NCBI GenBank assembly: GCA_963854835.1
Contig: OY978529.1
Coordinates: 43,148,055-43,212,054 of the forward strand
DNA length: 64,000 nt
Source of the DNA: Megamerina dolium
Taxonomy: Eukaryota; Arthropoda; Insecta; Diptera; Megamerinidae
Direction of reading: 5' to 3'
Shown: positions 45,828 through 59,300 of the stretch, piece after piece
Numbering within the stretch: position 1 is the first letter of the stretch
How the letters are laid out: every line of letters begins with the position of its first letter
Made by a program: the position numbers and the translations under genes
Notes under the pieces: generated by a model
What the model was told of the DNA's origin: nothing
Seen by the model: only the letters and a program-made list of their open reading frames with translations
The model's database searches: none

Positions 45828-48800
45828 ATGACGCTCTTTAATACATTTACACTATTACTAGCAGTGCTTGTCATATTATATGCTGGCAATGCATATGCTG
45901 CATGTGGTTATAAGGTATGTATGTCAATTTAAATGTTTCTTGCAATAGATCTCTTGTACTAGGTACTACCTATTTACACTTGAATATTAAAAGAACATAT
46001 TTATGACATCAACTTGCATATATATTGAAGATAAGCTTCATAAGCCATCAGATTATTTACTTATATATCACAAGTGTTTACAATTCACTTTCGATTCTAT
46101 TGATATGATTATATACAATGATATGTACAGTGACTCACTGTATGAGTACATAAATCAAGTCAAGTGTTTAAAGTGTCGATTTCAAACAATCATGATGAAG
46201 TAGTTCGCTATAGGAAGTTTATAATAAACTTTTATTTTAATAATAAATAATATTTCTATCAAAATAATTCATTATTGCGTCTTCAATATGGACTTCTCCT
46301 CTTTGACTCTGAAGTTTTTGGAAATGTTTGACAAACATTTATTTTTATTTGTATTTGATAGTCTTGTCCTGCTACCAAGCCGAACATGATCAATATACAT
46401 TTGGTGCCACATTCGCACGATGATGTCGGTTGGCTGAAAACAGTCGATCAGTACTATTATGGTGCTCGCAATAGTATACAACATGCTGGTGTCCAATACA
46501 TTTTGGATAATGTCGTTCAAGAATTACTAAAGGACTCAAAACGACGATTCATCTATGTCGAATCGGCTTTCTTTTATAAATGGTTCAGTGAACAAAGTAC
46601 CGAAATGAAGAAACAGGTGAAAAAATTGGTCCATGACGGACGATTAGAATTTGCCGGTGGTTCATGGAGTATGAACGATGAAGCAGCAGTGCATTATCAG
46701 AGTGTTATTGATCAATTTACATTGGGATTGAAGTAAGAAAGCGTTGTGGAGAGCATAAGAATTGAATTAAATTGTATAATTACTTTTGTAGATTTTTATC
46801 AGATACTTTTGGTACATGTGGTCGTCCGCGTGTCGGATGGCAAATTGATCCATTTGGTCATTCGCGTGAGATGGCATCACTTTTTGCACAAATGGGCTAC
46901 GATGGTGAGTTCTTTGCACGCATGGATTGGGTGGAGAAGAGCTTGCGTTTGAAAAATCTAACATCCGAAATGATTTGGAAGGCAAGTGATGATTTGGGCG
47001 AACGTGCCGAATTATTTACTGGCCTATTGTACAATCATTATTCAGCACCGCCTGGTTTCTGTTTTGATATTTTATGCTCTGATGATCCGATTGTCGATGG
47101 CAATAGTTATGATAATAATGTAAAGGAACGTGTAAGTGAAAATTATTCCAACTGTCAGGTATTGTGCATATTTATTTGACTACATAAATAATTTCAGGTT
47201 GACACATTTATGGGTTATATTAAAAATGTCACAAAATCATATCGTTCCACACACATTATGGTGCCAATGGGTGATGATTTCAATTATGAAAATGCCGAAA
47301 TGAATTTCAAGAATATGGATAAATTGATTAAGTATTAGCAGAAGCATTGTGTTGTGGTAGCCTGGCTCTTATTTTCTTATCCTCACTATTACTTTGCAGA
47401 TATGTCAACGAACGTCAATATCAAGGCTCGAAAATTAATGTATTCTATTCAACGCCCTCATGTTATTTGAATGCCATACATCAATTGCCATTGACATGGC
47501 CGAATAAGACTCAAGATTTCTTCCCCTACTCCACCGATTGGCATACCTATTGGACTGGTTATTATACGTCACGTCCAACACAGAAACGTTTCGAACGTGA
47601 GGCCAATCATTTTCTACAGGTTGTCAAGCAACTGACCGTACTGGCTAATGTGAGCGGTGCTACGGCTACGGCGAATTTGGAGAAACTTCGCCAAGTGATG
47701 GGCGTCATGCAGCATCATGATGCCATTACGGGTACGGAAAAGCAACGGGTAGCCTACGATTATGATCGTCTCCTTACGGATGCGCTACACAGTGCTGAAA
47801 TCAATACGCGCCTGTCACTGCAGAAGTTGACCAATTTGACAAATGGTGAATTTGTCAGCTGCCTGCAACAGAATATAAGCGTTTGTGAATTTACACGAAA
47901 CGGTGCAAATAACTTGGTGGTAACACTGTTCAATCCATTAGCCCATATGTCGACACAATATGTTCGAGTACCCGTTAAGAATGGCATATATGAAGTGCGA
48001 GATGCTTCGGGTAAGATATTGTTGATGTTAGAATTTGAATGTGAATTTGAATTTACGGTGTCGTATAGGTCGTTTAATACCCTCACAGCTGGTACCAGTG
48101 ACAAGCGAAGTACTAATCTTGCCTTTCCGTGTAAATAATACTCAACATGAGTTGGTTTTCCAAGCGTCTGTTCAAAAACTCGCCAACTACTATGTGAGAT
48201 CGAGAGGGAAATTTAGAGCTTACGATATGGAGGAAAAATTCTTCCATTTACACTGGCCACACTGGGGAAATAAGAAGTCAGAGCACAAAAAAGTTACAAC
48301 GCCCAAACCAGCAAACACTGGAGTAAATCATCCCAATCAGCGCGCACCTGGAGATATTATTGTGCAAAATTCAGTAGGTTTTTCAACGCAATATGTGAGA
48401 TATTGTTTGATTTTTTTTTCTTTTTTCTTTGAAGTTAGTCAAATTGATCTTCAACAATACTGGTCATCTAACGAATATCTATGTGAATGGTGTTCAGGAG
48501 AAAATACGACAAGATTTCTACTATTACAAAGGTGCTGCCGGAAATAATGGCGAATTTAAGAATCGATCATCTGGAGCTTATATCTTCCGTCCGAATGGTA
48601 CGGAAATTTTAATTGGACCAAAAGTACAATTGAAAATTGTCGAGGGACCACTTGTTAAGGAAGTGCATCAACGTTTCAACGATTGGGTATCACAAGTGAT
48701 ACGCATTTATGAGAATGAAAAACGTGTCGAATTCGAATGGCTTGTCGGACCCATACCCATACAGGACAATATCGGAAAAGAAGTCATAACACGCTTTACA

Positions 48801-49631
48801 AGTAACATCAACAATAAGGGTGTCTTCTGGACGGATTCGAATGGTCGTGAAATGTTGCGACGTGTCAGAAACGAACGTGAATATTTCAAACCAAATATGA
48901 CTGAGGCCGTGTCGGGTAATTACTATCCCATCACAGCGCGTATTGCTATCGAAAGTGATAATCGCCGTTTGGCTGTATTGACTGATCGTGCCCAGGGTGG
49001 CTCTAGTTTGCGTAATGGAGAAATCGAACTGATGTTACATCGTCGTTTGTTGCACGATGATGCTTTTGGCGTTGGCGAGGCACTCAACGAGACCGCTTTC
49101 GGTAGAGGTTTGGTAGCACGTGGCAAAGTATATTTGCTCCTAGATACGAAGGCGCAGAAGCCATCAATCTCTGAACGTTTAGCACAACAGCAAATACATT
49201 TACCCTTCTGGAAGTTCTATAGTAGCGCATTGAAGGCGACAAACCGAGTACCACCAGTGATACCGAATTTGTCAATGTTACCGTTGAATGTACAAATGCT
49301 AACGTTGGAACCATTTTCGGAAAATGAGCGTCTCATACGTTTCGAAAACTTTATGGATCACAATGAGAGCAGCACATCTCATTTCAGTATACGCCCCATA
49401 TTTGATGCCCTTAAAGGTGAAGAAATACGTGAGACCACATTAGATGGTAGTATGGCATTGAGTGATATGCGACGCTTCAAGTTCCACCCCGATGGTAAGC
49501 AGCCTGCCAAAATTGAATATTATACATCGAAGCATACACCTTTGGCGGCGAAGAAAAAAGACAACGATTCAAAATTCATCATTAGCTTGGATCCAATGCA
49601 AATACGCACTTTTATTATCAAGAGCAAATAA
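45828..49631 (+). CDS. Lysosomal alpha-mannosidase (GH38), gene B
   Basis: Seven exons, 45828-45914, 46362-46732, 46792-47131, 47198-47331, 47400-48010, 48069-48373 and 48435-49631, join in frame to 1014 residues. Residues 1-25 are a signal peptide ([16 protein letters not shown]). Zn ligands are His48 and Asp50 (PHSHDDVGW) and a His of [10 protein letters not shown]. The nucleophile is Asp172 ([11 protein letters not shown]), the presumed acid/base Asp293 ([11 protein letters not shown]). It should share the lysosomal glycan-trimming role of gene A. Exons 1, 2 and the 134-bp fourth exon match gene A in position and phase. The introns around exon 4 are 66 and 68 bp, so no second copy exists. 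The C-terminal insert of gene A is missing. It is convergent with Pkg21D. Confidence 0.95.
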
Positions 49632-49759
49632 ATAGAGATGGTCTCGGTATACTTGCTGAACCATTTGTGGTAAAAATTGGATGAAGATGGATGCGGTTTT
49701 GTTCATCCAGAAAAAATATTAACCATGCATGGCTATTAACTTCTGGATTCATGTACATA

Positions 49760-49765
49760 AATAAA
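49760..49765 (+). terminator. Poly(A) signal for mannosidase B
   Basis: AATAAA 129 bp after the stop codon; the first clear signal in the 3' flank. Confidence 0.55.
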
Positions 49766-49964
49766 TTCGAAAAGAGAAACCGCTAATTATTACTTAGTTT
49801 TCATTTTGTGCAATTTTTATAGGCCTAACCATCCTAGAAGTTCAAACCATTTAGAATTGGTGGGTAAAGTTAGTAGAGCGAGAGCTCAAAATCTCTCGTT
49901 TGGTCGTCGTTTGAAATTTTAAGCAAACTAGTTTCACTGAATTTGGGAAAACAAGTCAACACGT

Positions 49965-49970
49965 TTTATT
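49965..49970 (-). terminator. Candidate poly(A) signal for Pkg21D
   Basis: AATAAA on the minus strand about 360 bp beyond the Pkg21D stop at 50332. It does not overlap the mannosidase B signal at 49760. Confidence 0.35.
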
Positions 49971-50331
49971 TAAAACTCTGTAATACAATATAATGCAATT
50001 TTTCACTAATCTACAGAACAATACGATTTAAAGCTATAATTCTATAACTAGGACATGCAATATAATTGCAAACATAACATATGATAATATTTCAAATAGT
50101 TTCTAGTATAAAAATTGCTATGTCTTGAGCTAGGTATTATTAAAATTTAGCAAAAATATATATATTAGCAATACGTATGTATGTAAAGGATAAATACAAT
50201 CCTTTTGGAATAAGGCACTAATTATTATAAAAATGTTGCCTTCAAGCGAAATAGTGTATTTTTGAGCGTTTTCGGTATTGAGCAACGAATCAATTAAGAG
50301 ACGTATGTGTAATTAACAATTCCACTTAGGC

Positions 50332-53300
50332 TTAGAAGTCGGCATCCCAACCGGAATTCTCATCTGGCGGCTCATTTTGATCACATGGAAACTTGTCGAA
50401 ATAAGTAGTATCTGTAGGATGTGCTATTGGTCGAACGAATGGCGGTATTAGCAGTTGATTTTCTAAGCCATCCCAATCGAAGCCAAGGAACCATCTATTC
50501 GGGGGCGGAAAAAAAGAAGATGAAAGTGAATTCAAACCTGTGAATGAATTAAAATGAATAATATCAAACTTACTTGTGCTTTTTAATATCTTGTATGCCA
50601 CCTTTTTGATAACCCAATCGTTCGGCTGGCACATCTCGACACAATTTTTTTATCAGCATTATCGCTGAGCGCGACATGTGTTTGGGGAAATCAATCATAT
50701 CGATACCTTTCAATATAATATTATAGGTTTTCATTGGATCAGTTGCAGTAAAGGGTGGCCTACGGAAATCAAATACGATACGAATAATGCGATGCAAAAT
50801 AATGGGAGACTTGGAAATACGTACGTTCCATTTAGTAATTCATGTATTAATATACCCAATGCCCAATAGTCTACAGCACGATCATGTCCTTTATTGAGAA
50901 TTATTTCTGGCGCAACATATTCTGGTGTACCACAGAAGGTCCATGTTTTGCTGCCATTTCCAATATGCTTTGCAAAACCAAAGTCAACCTTACGCAAGAT
51001 GGTGAAATAAATTGCATTTACCTAAATAATCACAATTACCAATTACATACCAATTTGACATAACCGCGTTCGTCCAACATTAAATTCTCCGGCTTCAAAT
51101 CACGATAGATAATGCCATGGGAATGTAAATATTCGAAAGCTTGTAGTACACAGCCAATGATAAATTGTGTAGCATTTTCACTAAACGATCCGCGATCTCT
51201 TAGCATTGTCCAAATTTCACCGCCCATACAGGCTTCGAGTAACATATAGACATACTTTTCATCACGGAATGTCCGATAGAGACGACAGATGAACGGTGAA
51301 TTGCAGGTGAGCATAATTGTGCGTTCGCTGAAAACGTGTTCTTCCTGTTTCGTATCAACAATGTGTCGTTTTTTGAGACATTTCAGTGCGAATATGTCAA
51401 CACGATTCTCCTGATAGGCTTTAACGAGTTCAACTCGTCCAAAACCACCTATACCCAGGGTGCCCACCACTTCCAAATCGGTTAGCTTCATATTGGGGAA
51501 CTCTGTGTGGTGAATAGTTTCGATTTTGTTAGTTTTGTATTATGTAATATGTTCTAAAATCATTCTCAAACCTTGCTTAACATCAGCACCAAATACTTTT
51601 TTGGTTTTCTCTGCAAATTTCATAGCCAAAACACGATTTTCATCGCCGTAATTTTTTTCCTTCAACTCACAAAGGTCACCAATCAAATGTGTAAATGATT
51701 CACGATCTAACGTTAAGCACTCAACGCCTGGAGCCATTGCAATAATATTTGCTGTCCGTTTATCCTCATTGATGAGGGCCTGCTCTCCGAAATAATCACC
51801 GCGATCCAGTGTTCGGATCTCTTTCTCTTCCGTTGAGGGTGATAGTTTTTGTGTCACTTTTACCGAGCCTTGTGATATCAAAAAGAACGTATCACCACTT
51901 GCTCCCTGACGTATTATGTATGTGCCGGCTGGATAAAATTCCTGTGTGAGAAAAGACAATTTTTTTTTTCGGTGAGTAAGTCCTCTTTAATATAAGTTCG
52001 AAATATCATACTCACCACTTCTAGAACATCAGCTATTTTTGCCAAGACTTCTTCGCTTAAGTTTTTCAAGAGTGGAACCGACTTTAGAAAATTGACACTG
52101 TTTTCAATGCGTTGCATACCGGTGCGCATCTGTAAGAGTTTATATTGATTGATTGTATCAACAGAAACTGATTTTTTTTCTCTGTGCTATATTACCATTA
52201 TTTGTTGGAAGACTCGACGATCCAAAACCCAGACACGGGCGTCGGACAGCACACGTATTGAAGCTGTACGTGTACAATTGTAAAGGATCGCTAGTTCACC
52301 AAATGCTTTACCCGGTCCCATAATACCGAGAATTTTGCCATCTTTCACAACTTCGAATTCACCCTCAGCCGATACGTAAAGATGAGCGCCAACTTCACCT
52401 TCGCGAATTACAAATTCTCCCTTAGCCACTGACAGTGAATACATGGACTCGACTAGTTCTCGCACTTGTGAGGCATCAATGTTCTTTAGAAAATCATTAT
52501 CCATAATAGCGTCCTTGATAAGTTGTTTGGAACTGAAAATAAAAAAATTGAAGCGATTTAGTCAAATATATGGCCATTGAATATGTATTTTAGTCACCTG
52601 AAATCTTTGTCGTATTTCGGTATTGGCATATTGATCGATTGTTGCATTGATGTTTCACAACTTTCACCAGAGACACCTTGTTTCTTGAGCACTGGACCTT
52701 GTGGCGCTTGTAACATTTTCACCTTGACTTGGCTATTACATGCCAATGGATCGATTGCAGTTGCTGTAGCACCAATATTGGAAGCATTAGCAGCTGCATC
52801 AATTCCAATTTCTGTATGTTCAAACATTTTTAAATGATCACCTCCACCAACACCACTCAGGTGGTGATGTGTGGTTAGCGATAGCGAGCTACACGATTCA
52901 TAATTGTCATTGGTGCCAGATCCAATGGAACCATTGCTGCTGGGTGAAGAGCGTGGTATCCCATCTAATTCGATATTTTTCTTACAAGCGGCGCATAATT
53001 TGTGTTGTTGTTGCAGTTGCTCATGTGTTGCATTGTATGCGAGAGATTGTTGTGATAAGCACCGACGATTTGATGTAATCAATGTTGGTGACTTTAGAAG
53101 ATCATCCTTAACGATCGGTAAATGATTAGTTGTCTGCTGGAGCACACTCTGCGAATATGTAAAAGTAGCGATATGTTGTAATTTTTTTGGGGAAAAATTG
53201 TGAATTTTCTTAATTCAACAAATAGCTTAGGTGGAATTTGAAACAATGGACAATCAAAGAGCATTCAAAACTTGAAATTTGGAGTAAAAAGTTGGATTAC

Positions 53301-56300
53301 CGGTGTAAAAAGAAATAAATAAGTGGCACTTATAGGTCCTGATGAGCCCTTTGACCGAGCTTATCTTTCAGAACTCTTCTTAAAGCGTTTTCCTGCCATA
53401 TTTTCTTGGTATTGTGAACTTGCTTAATTCATCAAATATCTTAGATGGATCTTTGAAGCAATTTATAATCAAAGAGCATTCAAAACTTGAAACATGGGGC
53501 AAGTGAAAACCATTTACACCCTTTATAACAGCGAAAAATCGTAAAATGTTGGAATTCCCATATAAAAATAAAATTAATATGACGCTTATAGCTCCCGAAG
53601 GGCCCTTGGGTCGTACTTTTTTTTTCAGTACAGTTGTGCGTCGTAATTTTTGGACAGTATTATAAGGGAGGAAGATCCAATCTCCGGTGGAAAGACCAAG
53701 TAGTGGAGAACCTGATGGCCCTTGGACTTTCTAACTGGCGCCAGCTATCGAAGAACAGAGATGGCTGGCGAAGCATGTTATATTCGGCCTAAATCGATAT
53801 TTGGTTGTTATGGCCATATAGGTAAGTAAGTAGATCAGTATTAGAAGGGACCTACTTATATTAGCCGGTTTATAACGTCAGAACCTTTGTAACGTCACTT
53901 TTTCTGAGCGCTGTACGCAGAGCTCTTCTAGAAGCATTTTCGTGGAAAATTTTTACTGCCGGTAGAATTGATAATTGCTTGCCGACAGCTGAGTACCGTT
54001 CAAAGAAGAATATTTTTCATATCAAATTTGTGCTACAGCCGGGGATGGAAGCTACGACCTACAGATCAGAAGTCGCCCGGAGTTGTAAGGGTTACAAATG
54101 CCAGACATTTTTTTGTCTGAAGAAAATTAATTGCGGCAATGGCAACACATCGTAAACTAGCTTTTAAAAATTAATCTAAGCTGAGCTGGCTGACCATCTG
54201 GTCACATTTGTTGCTCATTGCATGAAATGACGTAGAATGAGAATCTATTCGTTAATTGTATATCAGTGATGTGTCTCTGCTGAAATATGTATTCGGTTGA
54301 TTTAGCGAAATACTTTTCGATTACAATTTATCTCTTTGAATTGATTTGAAAAATTCAAAAGAGATGCTTCAATTAAATGAAGTACGTTACTAAATATAAA
54401 GAGCAGTTTGGTTAAATGATTGTAGTATAGTTATTCAGAAGAAATAACAAATTAATTATTATAGACACATATAAACAAATAACAGTGGGGATTCAATTAA
54501 TTGAAAATTTATGCACAAATGGATTTTTTATTTGCAACTTTCACGTGCTCGTCAATTAACACGAATTATGAAGATACAAATACATATATGTATGAGTAAA
54601 TACAAAGAGTAAATGAGAGAAAAAGATAGAATGAAAGAGTTAGAAATAATATAAAGAAGCACACATGATTTTGTATATTAATATATCATAGCACTGATTT
54701 TCAAAGCAAGTTTTAAGTGCGTCTCATATTCTTAGTGTTTCGTTTGTTTTGACAAACTTAAGTTTATTATTATTTAATAAGTTTATACAGTAAAAAAAAA
54801 AAAAAATGTGACAAGCAATCAGTTGTTAAATATTCTTTGTATTTTAAATGTACTATATATAGAGACGTGCACATGTAGGTAGGTACAACAAATCAATCAA
54901 CAATAAAGGCATCAGTAAATGTCAGCAAATGTTAAACGTGCGGTCACCCCAAATACTCTTCTCAATTCTTTTCATATTTTATTCTATGGATTTATTACAA
55001 ACTTGTATGTACGACTACAAACATATGTATACAATTTGCATAGACTCTGTAGTAATTGAATATTGTGTTGCTGCTCTGTCACTGGCTGCTGATGTTGTCA
55101 CTCTGGGAGGGAATACGTAATCATGATCATCTTGATGATAAATTTCAGAGATCTTACACTATGTACACTGTGTACCTACGTTATTGTATCTTTCTCATTT
55201 GTCACCCTTGCCTTAAGCAATAACAAATAATGCTCGCTTTAGATTGCTTAATAAATATAAAGTACAATAAATATGTATGTGCACTTGTATGTACTCTTTA
55301 TTTATAACTTGATTATTAATAATAATATGTAATAGCTAATAAAATGAATAAATTTTGCTATCGCTTATACAATAGCCTAATTGTTTTGTCGAATATCTAA
55401 CAAGAAAAAAAAAAACAAAAACAAAAAATGCATCCAAATAAAAAATTATTTATGAGGAATTTGTTTTGTATTAAAATTAAAAATTATTTGGTTATTATGG
55501 CATCATCATCATCATAATAACAATATTAGCATTTAATTCAAATTGTGTTCTTTAGAGCATCGTCTGACCTGAATTTTAATTTTGTTCAAGAGAAATTCGT
55601 TTATTATGCCATTAAGTAATTCAAACGCTGAAACCCTATGCTACATAATCCAGAAAGAAAATTATGACTTTATTTCTAAAGAAGAATAACTGCCGTTTGG
55701 AGCCGGATAATATAAGTAGGTCCCTTCTAATACTGTCGAAACTCAAACAGTAATACTGGAAGAGAAGCTCAGTCCCACATATTTATTAATTTTTTTTTTA
55801 TTATTAAAACCTGATGAATCCCTCACATAAACTTTCGTCAAATCGTATTTATTTATTATCGTTGGGGGGATGTTGCACCGCTACCTATAAGATCTATTGT
55901 GCCACCTTCGCGGAGCTAGAGTGTGTCTCTTAGCCAAGTTTCCTCGATGAATTTTAGTATTGGTCCTACTTCACAGAGTCTAAGTTCATCCTCGGGTATG
56001 ATGAAATCTTCCAGGTATTTCCTTCTCTTGTGCAGAACCTACAGAGAAAATTCCCAGTTTTGTTAGATGATAATTCAGCCTACAGTACCCTGTTAATAAT
56101 CCCGTAATGATTCGCAAGTTGTTCTTCGTTAGATTCATACAGTCCTCGTAGCGTTTTAGGTTGTATTTTCGTAGCGCTAGTTTGACTAATGTGTTAGCCC
56201 CGGTAAGTTTTCCCAGTATAAGCATGGAAGACTGGAAGAGAAGCTCTGTCAAAGTGCCACATATTTATTAATTTTTTTTATTAAAATCTTATGTATGCCT

Positions 56301-59300
56301 CACAGGAACGTTCGTCCAATCGTCACTCAGCTTTTAACGAGCTAGTAGAGCACTACAATGTACACATTGTGTGGGTACTGGGGCAAAGGGACATTCCTGA
56401 AAATTGTGAAGCAGATGAACTGGCGAAATTGAAAACTAGATTGCCAGAGACCTATCCATTTCATCAAGCAGGGATTCCGTTTGCAACATGCAACTTGAGA
56501 GCTCTTGTGTAACCACTATGAAAATCTGGCCAACTCTTGGCACGGGAGAACTCATTTTCTGGCGTCAATGAGTCAAAAAACTATTAGTGATGTAGTTGCC
56601 ACTGGCATTCCGGTCAATGATTTCTATCGCAGCTGCCAAGATAAGGAAGAGGAGGACACTGTTTATCACTTTCCCTGTAGATGCGCCGTCTTGGCACGCA
56701 GAAGGCATACCCTATTGGGAGTGCCCTTTTACGAATACAAATGAGCTAACACCCGTGAATGTCAGTGAGATTGGTCTCTTCATTAGGAAATCACAACTAA
56801 ATCCTTCGACAGAGGGAACACAGGATAGTTATCACCATCGATGCAAGGTATTACAATGGGGCAATATTTTGGCCTAAGCGCGTTCCCTTTGAGGGGCGTC
56901 CACATAACCTAACCTAATCTACAACCTGATATAACTGTTAATACTGCACGGTACCGACAATTAACTACCAATTCAAATAATGCTTTGAAGAAATGGCTAG
57001 GTAAATTTGCTTCATGACACCGTCCCGTCACACAAAGCAAGGTTTCGGGTACGACGAAATCACTTGGCTTCGTTTTCTTCTGATTCTTTTGATTGTCATA
57101 TGGTTTCATCGATGGGACACGCACTTAATGAACAACACTTGAAAACATCTGAAGAACTGGAAAATTTGGTATCGTATAAAAAACAGATCATTTCATATGC
57201 ATACACCTGATAAAAGCCAAACATTTTCATGATCCCTGAATAAAAGTTTGTGTTAAAAATATGAATCGGCGGTCTTTATATCTGAGACAAATATCTTAAA
57301 AGCGGACAATGCTGAATCGACTCATTGGAGTCGAACTAAAAGCTCAACCTTTAACAATGTCGACATTTTGTTGCGTAAGTTTGCTATTTCCATGGTTGAA
57401 GGAGATATACGAAAAACATATATACTAGGTCCTTAATTTATTCATGGTTTGTGTAAATAAATGCTAAGATTTTTGACAGATTTCTTAATAGAAAATCACG
57501 ACATTTTAAAAACCGTCATGTATTATTGATAGATGATACATGATACATAATACATTTCTTCTCATATTTGTGCTAATTGTAGATTAATATTTCTCTTCAA
57601 CTAAAATAAAGGTTAGTACAAAAAAAAAAAAAAAAAAAAAAAATTGAACATTGAACAGAGCAATTGAAGGAATTCTATTTTAGATTTTGGACGCCTTTAT
57701 ACATGACTGGAGTTTTATGAACCATATGAGAATTATAAGTAATATATAGATGGTTGAAATATGTCATCAATTGTACGAGTTGAAGTCTTAAAATGAATTA
57801 GCTAGCACTTTGTGTGTATTTTTTACAGATTTTGTGCACATTTTTTTTTTGTATGGTATATTAGGTAGGAAACATTTTGCCTGTGTATGCACACGTTGAA
57901 ATTGAATGTTGACCCAGAAAAAAAAAAATGTCAAAAATACGTGCGACCATTGAATGTATGTATGACCAACACAAAATGAAAAAATCTGATAAATAATAGG
58001 TACTCATTTACGTGTGCATTCTACGTATGTACAATGTTAATACAAATATTCAGCTCATGTATTGTTTAGGGTTAATTAGATAACACCATCAGATATTCCA
58101 TATTATCATTATAATTGTTAATGTGACTTACTATCTATTTGTTGCTTAACAAAAATTTACTCTAAATGAACAAAAAAAATAAAAAAATGAAATACTTATG
58201 TATAACGACTAGGCAGAAGAGCTTGGGAATATTAAAAAACAAAAAAAAAAATGTGAAACATTGTACACAAGTTTTTCTCTATGTAGTATCTTTATGTATG
58301 AAAAAAGTGCTAAATGTATAATTAAATAAAAATATCGCTACTCTGATCCGATCTAGTTAAATGTCTGTGTGCCTATGAATGTGCGTTAAGCGTTTACTGA
58401 TTAAATCAGAGCGAAAGTCTATAGATTTGCATTTACAATTTAAAGATATCTACATACATATGTTTGGCTGAGATTTAATACATTCTCGTTGTTGTTGTTG
58501 TTGTTGATTTATTCAGATATCTATTGTATTAGAGTATGCCATATATTTAAAAGTTTTTACTAAACTAAGTGATCTAGAAGCAGATTTTAAAGAAATTATT
58601 ATTTTTTTCACAAAACTACAGTAAAACTGAAGCTAAAGATCACCCTAATATACATACATACAAGTTTGTATCATATACGATATACATACATATGTATAGG
58701 TGTATGTTAGGGGCAGCTTCAGTTGAGCAACTTGTGACTTTTAATTTATATTTGGTTGTTTTCGAGAAAAAGTGATAAAACAAAATCAAAATGTGATTGT
58801 TACTGTTGTCGGAGTAATAAGAAAATTATATACATAAGAGTGGGTGAAACTTTTTTTCCAAAAAAAAAAAAAAATATGTATATAAAAGTAAAAATTACTT
58901 TCTCGAGTTTTTTTGCTTTAAGGATTCTATACACATTTAAGGATTCAAAGGCATTTAGGCAGATAATCTATAATCATTATTGCACATACCTTCAATTTGT
59001 GTATTTCCCTTCGTAATTTAACAATTTCAGCATCTCGCGACTTAATCACATCGTTCAGTGAGAATATTTCGCCTTGCAAATTTTTCAGTTGGGCATCTTT
59101 GTCATTGGAGCAAGCACAACCTTGTGTTGTAACATTTGGACTAAAGCCGCAGGCTGTTGCCATTGCATGTGGTGGTAATTGCTTTGATGACGATGATGAC
59201 GATGAATACATAATTCTGTCTGGAGTTGTTTCTACTTCGACATCGTTTTGAAAGTCAATGAAAATTGACGGATGCGATCCTGCTGCCTGTGGTATAGTAC

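Larger units (their letters stand above)
53149..58989 (-). other. 5.8-kb Pkg21D intron, transposon-rich
   Basis: It separates the coiled-coil exon (donor GTATGTGC) from the exon beginning SVLQQTTNH (acceptor TTTTACATATTCGCAG). Recognisable pieces between 53197 and 57240 are listed separately. The stretches 54080-55680 and 57241-58985 are AT-rich, with poly-A runs at 57619-57643 and GTT repeats near 58490, and contain no gene that I can see. Confidence 0.8.

Noticed and set aside
46003..46203. Open frame of 66 codons in intron 1 of mannosidase B
   Set aside because: AT-rich, no recognisable motif, and inside an intron with a clear donor and acceptor.
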